A DNA stretch of 8,824 nt from JADHLJ01 sp038116915 (GTDB taxonomy: Bacteria > Pseudomonadota > Alphaproteobacteria > Thalassobaculales > Thalassobaculaceae): the NCBI GenBank assembly GCA_038116915.1, contig JAYOEU010000175.1, positions 1 through 8,824 on the forward strand, given 5' to 3'. The notes under the pieces were generated by a model, which was given only the letters and a program-made list of their open reading frames with translations, searched no databases and had not been told where the DNA came from. This document shows, one piece after another, positions 1 through 6,364 of this stretch. A program made the position numbers and the translations under genes. Within the stretch, counting starts at the first letter, position 1, and each line of letters starts with the position of its first letter.

Positions 1-773
1 GTCGTTCCGGTGATTGATGCCATTGAAAGTCCCCATTAGCGCGTCGAGCCGACCCAGTTGATGTCAGACTGCCCGAGATTAGTTTCAAACCCGGAAGGAT
101 CCGTTAAATCGAAAACTCTCGGTCCGCCAAACACACGAGGCACAAGCCTCAAGTGGGGCGGAGTCTACACGATCATCACCACACCATTACACCGGGCCTC
201 GTTTCGGCGCAATACCTTAATCGGTACGGGCTTCACTCAGGTGAACTCAGATGAATCAAGTCCGTTCCCAATCGCGCCAGACCGTGAGCGTCGCAAACGG
301 TGAGGACGGATGCGGCGGGTTTGCAAGATTGGGTTTTCCAATTTGCCAACCGTCACCGTTGATCCGCTTGCTTTGTCCACGCCTGCATCCAGATTTTTGC
401 GAATCGAAAGGAACATATGAATATTGAATTATTGCGCGTAAAATATTGATGAAAAACAGAAATTCCGGACAAAATTGACAAATCGGCGCACCTTCGACTT
501 TGTCTTGATGCGGACGACATCATGAATTTGAACTAATCGAGACGAGGGCCGGTGATTCGCGCGGAAATGGCTGTGCAAGACACATGAGAGTCAATACGGG
601 ATGTCCTCAAATGGCGCGATCGTTGAGTTCACACCGGAATTGTAAATTCGCACAACGCCCGCGGCTGATATGGAAAATGGTGTGTCATTTTCGCAAATCC
701 GGGGTTTTGAATTTACTCCTGCCCCGACGTCTTCATGCAGACGGCCGGATCCGCGAGGTTGCAGACGAGGCTG
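1..773. other. Gene-free stretch with an AT-rich core
   Basis: I see no convincing gene here. The longest open frame (58-303, plus strand, TTG start) has no ribosome binding site and no recognisable motif. Composition changes sharply: bases 401-480 hold 24 G/C out of 80 (30%), while the genes to the right are clearly GC-rich. Small inverted repeats occur, for example GAGGC-acaa-GCCTC at 137-150 and TTCAC-tcag-GTGAA at 232-245. None has a T-run that would make it an intrinsic terminator. The stretch lies beyond the 3' end of the leftward operon. It may be a spacer at the edge of the glycan cluster or the decayed remains of a mobile element, but nothing in the sequence proves either. Confidence 0.6.
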
Positions 774-2708
774 TCATTTCAGAGCGGCGGCGATCCGCGG
801 GAAAATTTCCTGCCATTCCCCGTCTGGGGTTCCTTCGGTTGGTGAGCGCGCTTCCGGCCAGTACAGTTTACAGTCCGGCAGCCACGGAGTTGCCTCGGTT
901 TGACGCTGAAACCTCCAGTCCTCTTGATAGTGCCGAAGCGCAACATGGCAAGACCGTCCAATTCCGTGGCAAAGAGCGACATTCACGTTTGCGATGGAAA
1001 CGACATGGTCCAACACGGCAATCAGGGCGGCGAGACCATCGATATCGTATAGGGGATCAATATCGGGAAAACGCTCAAGGGTTATGCCGAACAGGTCGCG
1101 GACTCTGGTGAATTCGGTCTCATCGGCATCGTATTGCAAATTGACGAATGTCGCGTTCGGTATTTCCAGCACCGGGCGCCAGAGTTCAAGCGCCGCTTGG
1201 AAGGACTGATTTGGACTCTGTTTCCGGCTGCGCCAGGAGATTCCAATCGTCGGCCCACGGCCGAAGCTCTCGAGACGGCCCCGCAACTCCGCCATGCGGC
1301 GCGTCTCCGGTTTGAGATACCCGCGGGGCGCTGGCGGCGACCGGCCAGCCAGTCTTTTGTTCTCGAGCAACGGCAGACTACCCGCTGCGATCTGCCATGC
1401 CGCGTCGATTGCCTGGCGCCGCGGCGGATCTTCGCGAGGGATGACCGTATCGGCCAGTTTCGAGCGTGTGAACAATCCGGTCAGGCGCGGATCGCACTCA
1501 AGCACGGTCCGCCGATCGGTAAACAGACGTCCCGCGTAGCCGGCAAACCAGATTTCATCGCCCAGACCTTGCTCGCCCCAGATCAGAACGGTTTGCCCGT
1601 CACGATTCGATGATGTTTCATCCCATATCCGCTGAGGAAAACTGGGTTTGGGCGCAGCCCGCCGATGCGACAGTTTTTGACCGGACCTCCAGCGCTCCTC
1701 GTAGAGCGCCAGGCCTTCCTCGGCCTGCCCGGTTGCGAGCCGCGCGTGCCCGAGATTGTACTTGTAGATCGGATCTCGCGGGTCTATCGCAAGAGCGCGC
1801 TTAAAAAGCCGCGCGGCCGCCGGGAAATTTCCGGCATACCGTGTCCATACGCCGACATTGAAGATCGCAATGGAGAGGCCAGGATCAAGCGTTGCCGCTT
1901 TTTTGTAGCGATGCAATACGGACTCCGTTCGACCGCGCCGCTCCAGCACGACACCGGCGCCGTTTTGAACCACCGGGATGAGGGGCAATCCATACGCGAG
2001 CCTCGGTAGAACCGATCGTACCGAATCGATTTTTGCCATGCCGTCGATTTCAGGCGTGCTGGCGAGTTCCGCCGCCGCTGTCGAGTGAACGGGATCGAGG
2101 ATCAGGAGCATCGCCAGGATTTGCACCCGGGTTTCTTCCCCACCGATCCGACGGGCAGCGCGGACCAGGCCGTCGATGCCAATCTCCGATAAAACGGTTT
2201 CTTTGAACGCTTCGAATAGAATTTGACGTGCCGTGCGGGGGTCGCCGGCGTCGTTCACGAGCAGCGCCAGCTCAAGCAATGGTCCGACGCGTTCGCCATG
2301 GTTTCGGCAGGTGTTCCACCGTGCCAAACGCTCAGCACCGGCTCGATCGCCGATTCCGCCGCGCAACAGTAAAAGACGGTCCGCCGCCGCCGACAGACCC
2401 GGGTCGAGACACAATGCCCGGCGCAAGGCTGGTTCCGGATTGCCGGCAACACCGGTGGAAAGCCATAGATTTGCTGCGTTGATATGCAGGCGCGGTTCGC
2501 CCGGTGCGATCATCATTGCACGGCGCACGGCGAGACCGGCAAGGCCGGCACGATCCATGGAGCGGAACGTCATCGATAGCCGGGCGTAGCCATTGAAGCG
2601 GTCGGGAGTTGCCAGGATTCCCTTATGGACCCCGAAGGACCGGCTACCTGTCAATTCGGGAGGAAGACCCTTCATGGCCGTGTCCGGACTTTCCTGTCCC
2701 GGGATCAC
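774..2708 (-). CDS. TPR protein with C-terminal glycosyltransferase-like domain
   Basis: The 644-residue product combines TPR helices with a domain of the kind found in TPR-linked glycosyltransferases of alphaproteobacterial glycan and flagellin-modification loci. Degenerate TPR-like units lie at about 36-105. Clear ones lie at about 257-345, including AIFNVGVWTRYAGNFPAAAR and the following RALAIDPRDP. The second domain opens with WGEQGLGDEI (377-386) and continues through GISWRS (489-494) and FVNLQY (521-526) to a C-terminal EDWRFQ (596-601), an order typical of this family. No signal peptide or membrane segment is visible, so it is probably cytoplasmic. The GTG start lies in the stop of the upstream oxidoreductase (GTGA, 4-base overlap), which suggests translational coupling. 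A GGGAG at 2710-2714 is too close to serve as a normal ribosome site, so Met12 (codon starting at 2675) is an alternative start. The motif that is usually NxxAHLAGALG reads NVNVALCHGIG (574-584) here, without the aligned His. A transferase or glycan-loading role is inferred; donor and acceptor are unknown. Confidence 0.8.
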   Translation of the reverse strand: MIPGQESPDTAMKGLPPELTGSRSFGVHKGILATPDRFNGYARLSMTFRSMDRAGLAGLAVRRAMMIAPGEPRLHINAANLWLSTGVAGNPEPALRRALCLDPGLSAAADRLLLLRGGIGDRAGAERLARWNTCRNHGERVGPLLELALLVNDAGDPRTARQILFEAFKETVLSEIGIDGLVRAARRIGGEETRVQILAMLLILDPVHSTAAAELASTPEIDGMAKIDSVRSVLPRLAYGLPLIPVVQNGAGVVLERRGRTESVLHRYKKAATLDPGLSIAIFNVGVWTRYAGNFPAAARLFKRALAIDPRDPIYKYNLGHARLATGQAEEGLALYEERWRSGQKLSHRRAAPKPSFPQRIWDETSSNRDGQTVLIWGEQGLGDEIWFAGYAGRLFTDRRTVLECDPRLTGLFTRSKLADTVIPREDPPRRQAIDAAWQIAAGSLPLLENKRLAGRSPPAPRGYLKPETRRMAELRGRLESFGRGPTIGISWRSRKQSPNQSFQAALELWRPVLEIPNATFVNLQYDADETEFTRVRDLFGITLERFPDIDPLYDIDGLAALIAVLDHVVSIANVNVALCHGIGRSCHVALRHYQEDWRFQRQTEATPWLPDCKLYWPEARSPTEGTPDGEWQEIFPRIAAALK

Positions 2709-3769
2709 ACTCCCAGCCGGTTCGATACCGGCCGGTCGTCGAGGCGCATCCAGCCGCCGTTTTCCATGCTCGCATAGATGGCGTGCAGAAAGGACAGGGT
2801 CTTCAGGCCTTCCTCGACCCCGACCGCCACGTCACGGCGTCCTTCGGAAAGGCAGCGCAGCACATCGCGGATATAGGGCCCGTGGCTGAGCCCGTAACCG
2901 GTGGGCACATCCTGGGAAAACCGCTCCTTGACCTTGGAATCCTCCGGTTCCGGCGCAACCGGAGCCCAGGTCTCGATCAGGTTCATTGCGACCCCGCCAA
3001 CCTTGGCGAGTGCTTTTTCGCCGACAAGATGAAGCGATGCTTCGAAATCCCGAGGCCTGGCCGAGGTTGTCGCCTCGATGGTGCCCAGCGCGCCGCTCTT
3101 GAACCGCACCACGGCGACGGCCGTATCCTCGGCCTCCAGTTTGTTCAGCACGGCCTGGCCGCTTGCGCAGACCGCCTCGACCGGACCGCCGAGCCAACGC
3201 AGGGCATCGAGGTGGTGGATCGCCTGTTGCGAAAGCACGCCGCCATCCATCGACCAGCGGCCGTGCCATTCGTCGTTGTAATAGGACTGCTCCCGGCACC
3301 AGTGAACCCGGACACCGGCGGTCACCAGGCGTCCGAACCGGTCGCCGTCGACCGCTCTGCGCAAGAACTGGAGCGCCGGATTGAACCGGTTCTGCTTGAT
3401 TTCGGCACAGATCAGGCCACGCTTTTCCGCCGCTTCTCCAAGCCGTTCGGCATCGGAGATCCGAAGTGCGATGGGTTTTTCGACGATGATGTTGATTCCG
3501 GCCTCAAGCAGGGCAAGTGCATGTTCCGCGTGATTGCCGGATTCGGTAAGGATGCAGACGATATCAGGCTTGGCCTTGATCAGATCGTCGATACCCCGCA
3601 TGGCTTCTGTTTCCAGCGCACCGGCAAGGGTTTCGCGTTTCGCCGCGACCTTGTCGGCCACCGCCACCACTGTTGCGACGTCGGTCAATTCGTCGCGAAA
3701 CACCTCCAGATAGCGCGCCGAGACCCGACCGCATCCCAAAATTCCGACCCGCGCGCGATTGGATGACAC
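2705..3769 (-). CDS. Gfo/Idh/MocA oxidoreductase, WbpB/WlbA-like (UDP-HexNAcA 3-dehydrogenase candidate)
   Basis: This NAD(P)-dependent sugar oxidoreductase has 354 residues from the GTG at 3769. The N-terminal Rossmann motif is GILGCGRVS (9-17), and the family EKP motif is at 97-99 in IIVEKPIAL. The C-terminal substrate domain carries QNRFNPALQF (126-135), DGGVLSQQAIHHLDAL (175-190) and AEDTAVAVVRF (213-223). These are the positions expected in WbpB/WlbA enzymes, which oxidise C3 of UDP-GlcNAc-uronate before transamination. The upstream neighbour is a UDP-HexNAc 6-dehydrogenase that could supply that substrate. I chose GTG 3769 because GAGGAG at 3776-3781 sits six bases upstream. A TTG at 3796 would add nine residues and bury that site. 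The gene follows the dehydrogenase stop by 49 bases and overlaps the TPR gene by 4 bases. The Gfo/Idh/MocA fold is certain. The exact substrate is inferred from motifs and context, and no partner aminotransferase is present in the window. Confidence 0.87.
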   Translation of the reverse strand: MSSNRARVGILGCGRVSARYLEVFRDELTDVATVVAVADKVAAKRETLAGALETEAMRGIDDLIKAKPDIVCILTESGNHAEHALALLEAGINIIVEKPIALRISDAERLGEAAEKRGLICAEIKQNRFNPALQFLRRAVDGDRFGRLVTAGVRVHWCREQSYYNDEWHGRWSMDGGVLSQQAIHHLDALRWLGGPVEAVCASGQAVLNKLEAEDTAVAVVRFKSGALGTIEATTSARPRDFEASLHLVGEKALAKVGGVAMNLIETWAPVAPEPEDSKVKERFSQDVPTGYGLSHGPYIRDVLRCLSEGRRDVAVGVEEGLKTLSFLHAIYASMENGGWMRLDDRPVSNRLGV

Positions 3770-3775
3770 TGTTCT

Positions 3776-3781
3776 CTCCTC
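3776..3781 (-). promoter_or_regulatory. Ribosome binding site fixing the oxidoreductase start
   Basis: On the minus strand this reads GAGGAG, followed by the six-base spacer AGAACA and GTG at 3769-3767. It is the strongest Shine-Dalgarno match in the leftward operon. It supports the GTG start over the longer TTG start at 3796. Confidence 0.7.
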
Positions 3782-3818
3782 TTTTCGGCGTGGCAAATTC
3801 AGCCGTCGCCCATCGTCC

Positions 3819-5102
3819 TCAGAGGCTCCAGTAACGAAGCGAGCCTGGTAAAATGGCCGGATCGAAGGCGGATTTCACGTCCACCAGGACACCGCCCTCC
3901 TTCAGCAGGCCGACCAGCCGGTCGACCGGCATCTCCATATAATAGGTATGGGGAACGGTCATCACCAGCGCGTCCAAACCGGTAAGCTCTTCCCAGGGGC
4001 GCAGCTCCACCCCGGTTTCGGTCAGCAGGAGTTGGCGGTCGGCATGCGGGTCATGGGCCAGAACCTCTGCACCGAAGCGGGCAAGTTCCCGTGCGATCGT
4101 CGGCGATTGGCTGTTGCGGAAATCCGAAACATTTTCCTTGAAGGTCAGGCCCAGCACACCGATGCGGGCGCCGCTGATCGGCCGCCCGGCCTGCACCAGG
4201 AGGTCCATCGTGCGTTGCGCGACATGATCCGCCAGCCCGGAATTCAATCTCCTGGCGGCACGAATCACCTCGGGATAATAGCCGAGCCCCTCGGCGCGTG
4301 AGATCAGGTAATAGGGATCGACGCCGATGCAATGGCCGCCGACCAAGCCCGGCGTGAAGCGCTGGAAATTCCATTTGGTGGCCGCAGCATCGATTACATC
4401 GGACGTCCGGATGCCCATCCGGTCGAAGATCATCGCCAATTCGTTCATCAGGGCGATGTTGATGTCGCGCTGGACATTCTCGACGATCTTGGCCGCCTCG
4501 GCGACCTGGATGGATTTGGCTTGGAACAGACCGGCGCCGATTGCCGGACCATAGATCGCCACCACCCGTTCGAGGGTCGCTTTGTCCTGGCCGGAAACGA
4601 TCTTGACCACCGATTCGATCGTATTGTGCCGGTCTCCGGGATTGATCCGTTCAGGCGAATAGCCGAGTTGGAAATCGATCCCTTGGCGCAGGCCGGAGAT
4701 TTCGGCGATGAGGGGCCCGCAGACTTCTTCGGTCACTCCCGGATAGACGGTGGACTCGAGAACCACCAGATCACCCTTGTTGATGACGGTGGCGATATCC
4801 TCGCAGGCGCTGCGCACAGGCGTCAGATCGGGGCGGCGGTCCGCGTCAATCGGGGTCGGGACGGTGATAATATAGGTGGTCGCTCCCGCTATATCGGCCT
4901 TGTCGGACGTGAAAATCAGGCTTGCCGGTGCGTCCAGTGGCCGGCCGTCGGTCTCGTTGCGGTCGATCCCCGCCCGCAGGCCCTCGGTCCTGGAGGCATC
5001 GACGTCATACGCGATCACCTTGGGATGATGCCGCCCGAGGGCAAGCGCAAGGGGAAGGCCGACATATCCGACCCCGATCACGGCGATGGCGGTTTCCGGC
5101 AT
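3819..5102 (-). CDS. tviB: Nucleotide sugar dehydrogenase, TviB/VipA/WbpO type (UDP-HexNAc 6-dehydrogenase)
   Basis: This is a four-electron NAD-dependent dehydrogenase converting a UDP-N-acetylhexosamine (GlcNAc or GalNAc) to its uronic acid in the cytoplasm. The 427 residues match the usual family length. The NAD-binding motif IGVGYVGLP is at 9-17. STVYPGVTEE (117-126) and SPERINPGD (149-157) follow. The central region has AEAAKIVENVQRDINIA (201-217), with conserved Lys205. The catalytic block contains KWNFQRFTPG (243-252) and GGHCIGVDPYY (255-265), with nucleophile Cys258. GLTFKENVSDFRNS (318-331) belongs to the UDP-binding C-terminal domain. The KWNF...PGLVGGHC block is typical of TviB/VipA/WbpO rather than of UDP-glucose dehydrogenases. 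The ATG at 5102 places the Rossmann motif at residue 9; only a weak GAG-containing ribosome site precedes it. It is the first gene of the leftward operon and diverges from the NeuB gene. GlcNAc versus GalNAc specificity cannot be read from the sequence by eye; the adjacent WbpB-like gene favours UDP-GlcNAc. Confidence 0.92.
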   Translation of the reverse strand: MPETAIAVIGVGYVGLPLALALGRHHPKVIAYDVDASRTEGLRAGIDRNETDGRPLDAPASLIFTSDKADIAGATTYIITVPTPIDADRRPDLTPVRSACEDIATVINKGDLVVLESTVYPGVTEEVCGPLIAEISGLRQGIDFQLGYSPERINPGDRHNTIESVVKIVSGQDKATLERVVAIYGPAIGAGLFQAKSIQVAEAAKIVENVQRDINIALMNELAMIFDRMGIRTSDVIDAAATKWNFQRFTPGLVGGHCIGVDPYYLISRAEGLGYYPEVIRAARRLNSGLADHVAQRTMDLLVQAGRPISGARIGVLGLTFKENVSDFRNSQSPTIARELARFGAEVLAHDPHADRQLLLTETGVELRPWEELTGLDALVMTVPHTYYMEMPVDRLVGLLKEGGVLVDVKSAFDPAILPGSLRYWSL

Positions 5103-5130
5103 GGCTCTCAGAATGCCCCAGGCAGGCGGT

Positions 5131-5144
5131 GATGATGCATCGTC
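5131..5144. promoter_or_regulatory. Imperfect 14-bp palindrome in the divergent control region
   Basis: The sequence GATGATGCATCGTC is an inverted repeat with an 8-bp perfect core, GATGCATC (5134-5141), and one mismatched pair in the arms. It lies about 30-40 bases upstream of the leftward dehydrogenase start. It would cover the expected transcription start of the leftward promoter proposed at 5148-5176, a position where a repressor could act. An operator role is inferred; a 14-bp symmetry can arise by chance. Confidence 0.25.
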
Positions 5145-5147
5145 GGG

Positions 5148-5176
5148 CGTTTAGGCGCGGCACCGGAAAAAGTCAA
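5148..5176 (-). promoter_or_regulatory. Candidate promoter of the leftward operon
   Basis: The minus strand carries TTGACT (5176-5171), a five-of-six match to the sigma-70 -35 box. A 17-base spacer and TAAACG (5153-5148) as a degenerate -10 follow. The predicted start near 5141 would leave a leader of about 40 bases before the ATG at 5102. The -35 and spacing are good; the -10 is weak, as is common in alphaproteobacteria. Confidence 0.4.
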
Positions 5177-5189
5177 TCGCGCGGGCTCT

Positions 5190-5218
5190 TTGATTTTTAC
5201 CCTGCGGAATGATACCAG
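5190..5218 (+). promoter_or_regulatory. Weak candidate promoter of the rightward operon
   Basis: TTGATT (5190-5195) is followed after 17 bases by TACCAG (5213-5218), giving a moderate -35 and a poor -10. It lies back to back with the leftward promoter candidate, about 70 bases before the NeuB start. A promoter is expected somewhere in 5103-5280 because the genes diverge. This exact placement is tentative. Confidence 0.25.
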
Positions 5219-5279
5219 CATCGCCACACCCCTGGTCGCGAACGGCCAATCCGGGGCAAGCCGGGGGCCGACGGGCTCT

Positions 5280-5284
5280 GGAGG
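5280..5284 (+). promoter_or_regulatory. Ribosome binding site of the NeuB-family gene
   Basis: GGAGG lies four bases (AACC) before the ATG at 5289. This selects that ATG over an upstream in-frame TTG at 5190, which has no such site and would add 33 residues with no family counterpart. Confidence 0.75.
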
Positions 5285-5288
5285 AACC

Positions 5289-6308
5289 ATGCGCATCGGA
5301 AATCTGAACAGCGACGAGAAGGTCATCGTCATCGCCGAGATCGGCAACAACCACGAGGGATCGTTCGACGTCGCCCGGGAAATGGTCGATCGCGCCGCCG
5401 AGGCCGGCGTGGATGCGGTGAAGTTCCAGACCTTCAAGACAGAGACCTTCGTCGCTCCAACCCAGGTCGAGCGCTATAAGCGCATGCAGGGATTCGAGCT
5501 GACCCAGGATCAGTTCGCCAAGCTCGCCGAGCGCGCCCACGGCGCCGGGATCAAGTTCATCTCCACGCCGCTGGACATGCCGAGCGCGGTTTTCCTCAAC
5601 GGTATCGTTGATGCGCTCAAGGTCGCCTCGGGTGACAATACCTTCTATCCGCTGATCGATTATGTCGCCGGGACCGACAAGCCGGTGATCATCTCGACTG
5701 GATTCGCGGATGAGCCGGAAATCGCGCTCGCGGCATCAATGGTGGAGAAGGCACGCGCCGGCCGGGCCAGGGGAGTGGAACTGGCGCTGCTGCACTGCGT
5801 GTCCGCCTATCCGGTCGAGCCGAAGGACGCCAACTTGGGCGCGGTGCATCGTCTGGCCCGGCGCTTCGGCGGGGTCGCGACGATCGGCTATTCCGATCAC
5901 ACGCTCGGGACCCAGGCGGCAACCCTGTCCATCGCGGCGGGCGCCCGGATCATCGAAAAGCATTTCACCCTCGACCGGAACTATTCGGATTTCCGCGATC
6001 ATCAGCTTTCCGCCGACCCCGCGATGATGGCGGAATTGGTGAAGGCGATCCGCGAGGCCGAGGTTCTGATGGGCTCGGGCGATCTCGCGCCACGGCAGGT
6101 CGAACGCGATAGCGAAGTGCCGGTGCGCCGCTCCATCGCCGCGGCCCGCGCGATGAAGGCAGGCGAAACCGTCGGACCGGACGACATCATGTGGATACGC
6201 CCCGGCGAGCAGATTGCGCCCGGCCGGGAAGCCGAGGTGCTTGGCCGCACGCTCGCAAAACCGGTTGGCGCCGGTGTATTGTTCACCAAGGCTGATTTCA
6301 CCGGCTGA
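5289..6308 (+). CDS. neuB: NeuB-family nonulosonic acid synthase
   Basis: The enzyme condenses phosphoenolpyruvate with a six-carbon N-acyl aminosugar to give a nine-carbon sialic-type acid (Neu5Ac, legionaminate or pseudaminate class). The 339 residues from ATG 5289 match the family. The TIM-barrel part shows AEIGNNHEGS (16-25), KFQTF (45-49), STPLDMPSA (92-100), STGFADEPE (136-144), LHCVSAYP (168-175), GYSDHT (200-205) and EKHFTLDR (223-230). His204 and His225 have the same 21-residue spacing as the two Mn-binding histidines of the meningococcal enzyme. A C-terminal SAF/antifreeze-like domain follows (about 280-339), including RRSIAA and the later IRPGEQI. The loop after EKHFTLDR reads SDFRDHQLSADP (233-244), where canonical NeuB has GPDH, so this may be a substrate-divergent subgroup. 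It heads the rightward operon, 56 bases before the asparagine synthase-like gene. The family is near certain. The sugar made is not, since no epimerase (NeuC/LegG/PseG type) or CMP-transferase is visible. Confidence 0.93.
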   Translation: MRIGNLNSDEKVIVIAEIGNNHEGSFDVAREMVDRAAEAGVDAVKFQTFKTETFVAPTQVERYKRMQGFELTQDQFAKLAERAHGAGIKFISTPLDMPSAVFLNGIVDALKVASGDNTFYPLIDYVAGTDKPVIISTGFADEPEIALAASMVEKARAGRARGVELALLHCVSAYPVEPKDANLGAVHRLARRFGGVATIGYSDHTLGTQAATLSIAAGARIIEKHFTLDRNYSDFRDHQLSADPAMMAELVKAIREAEVLMGSGDLAPRQVERDSEVPVRRSIAAARAMKAGETVGPDDIMWIRPGEQIAPGREAEVLGRTLAKPVGAGVLFTKADFTG

Positions 6309-6323
6309 CGCCGTTCCAATCGT

Positions 6324-6342
6324 GGGGGCGGACAACGCCCTT
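6324..6342 (+). other. Intercistronic hairpin between the NeuB and AsnB-like genes
   Basis: GGGCG (6326-6330) pairs with CGCCC (6336-6340) around the loop GACAA. Two G-T pairs can extend the stem to 6324-6342. No run of T follows, so it is unlikely to be a full intrinsic terminator. It could stabilise or partly separate the transcripts of the two genes. It sits in the 56-base gap, where the downstream gene has only a weak ribosome site. Confidence 0.3.
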
Positions 6343-6364
6343 CAGACTGACCAGAGAAAACCGA

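Noticed and set aside
1..39. Possible 12-codon C-terminal tail ending at TAG 37-39
   Set aside because: It is too short to judge, with no support beyond an open frame.
58..303. Plus-strand open frame of 81 codons in the gene-free stretch
   Set aside because: It uses a TTG start with no ribosome site, has no motif, and lies next to other non-coding sequence. I could not support it as a gene.
475..503. TTGACA on the plus strand as a promoter -35
   Set aside because: The expected -10 position reads CTTTGT, a poor match, and no plus-strand gene lies downstream.
728..743. CGTCT...AGACG hairpin just past the TPR stop as an operon terminator
   Set aside because: The stem has only five base pairs, and the minus strand has no T-run after it.
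584..1111. Plus-strand open frame of 175 codons
   Set aside because: It overlaps the 3' part of the TPR gene in antisense and has low-information, Arg-rich content.
2609..3766. Long plus-strand open frame of 385 codons opposite the oxidoreductase gene
   Set aside because: The opposite strand carries a full Gfo/Idh/MocA protein with all motifs. The plus frame shows no recognisable motif and is a by-product of high GC.
4332..5132. Plus-strand open frame of 266 codons
   Set aside because: It is antisense to the nucleotide sugar dehydrogenase, has no family motif, and runs through the start of that gene.
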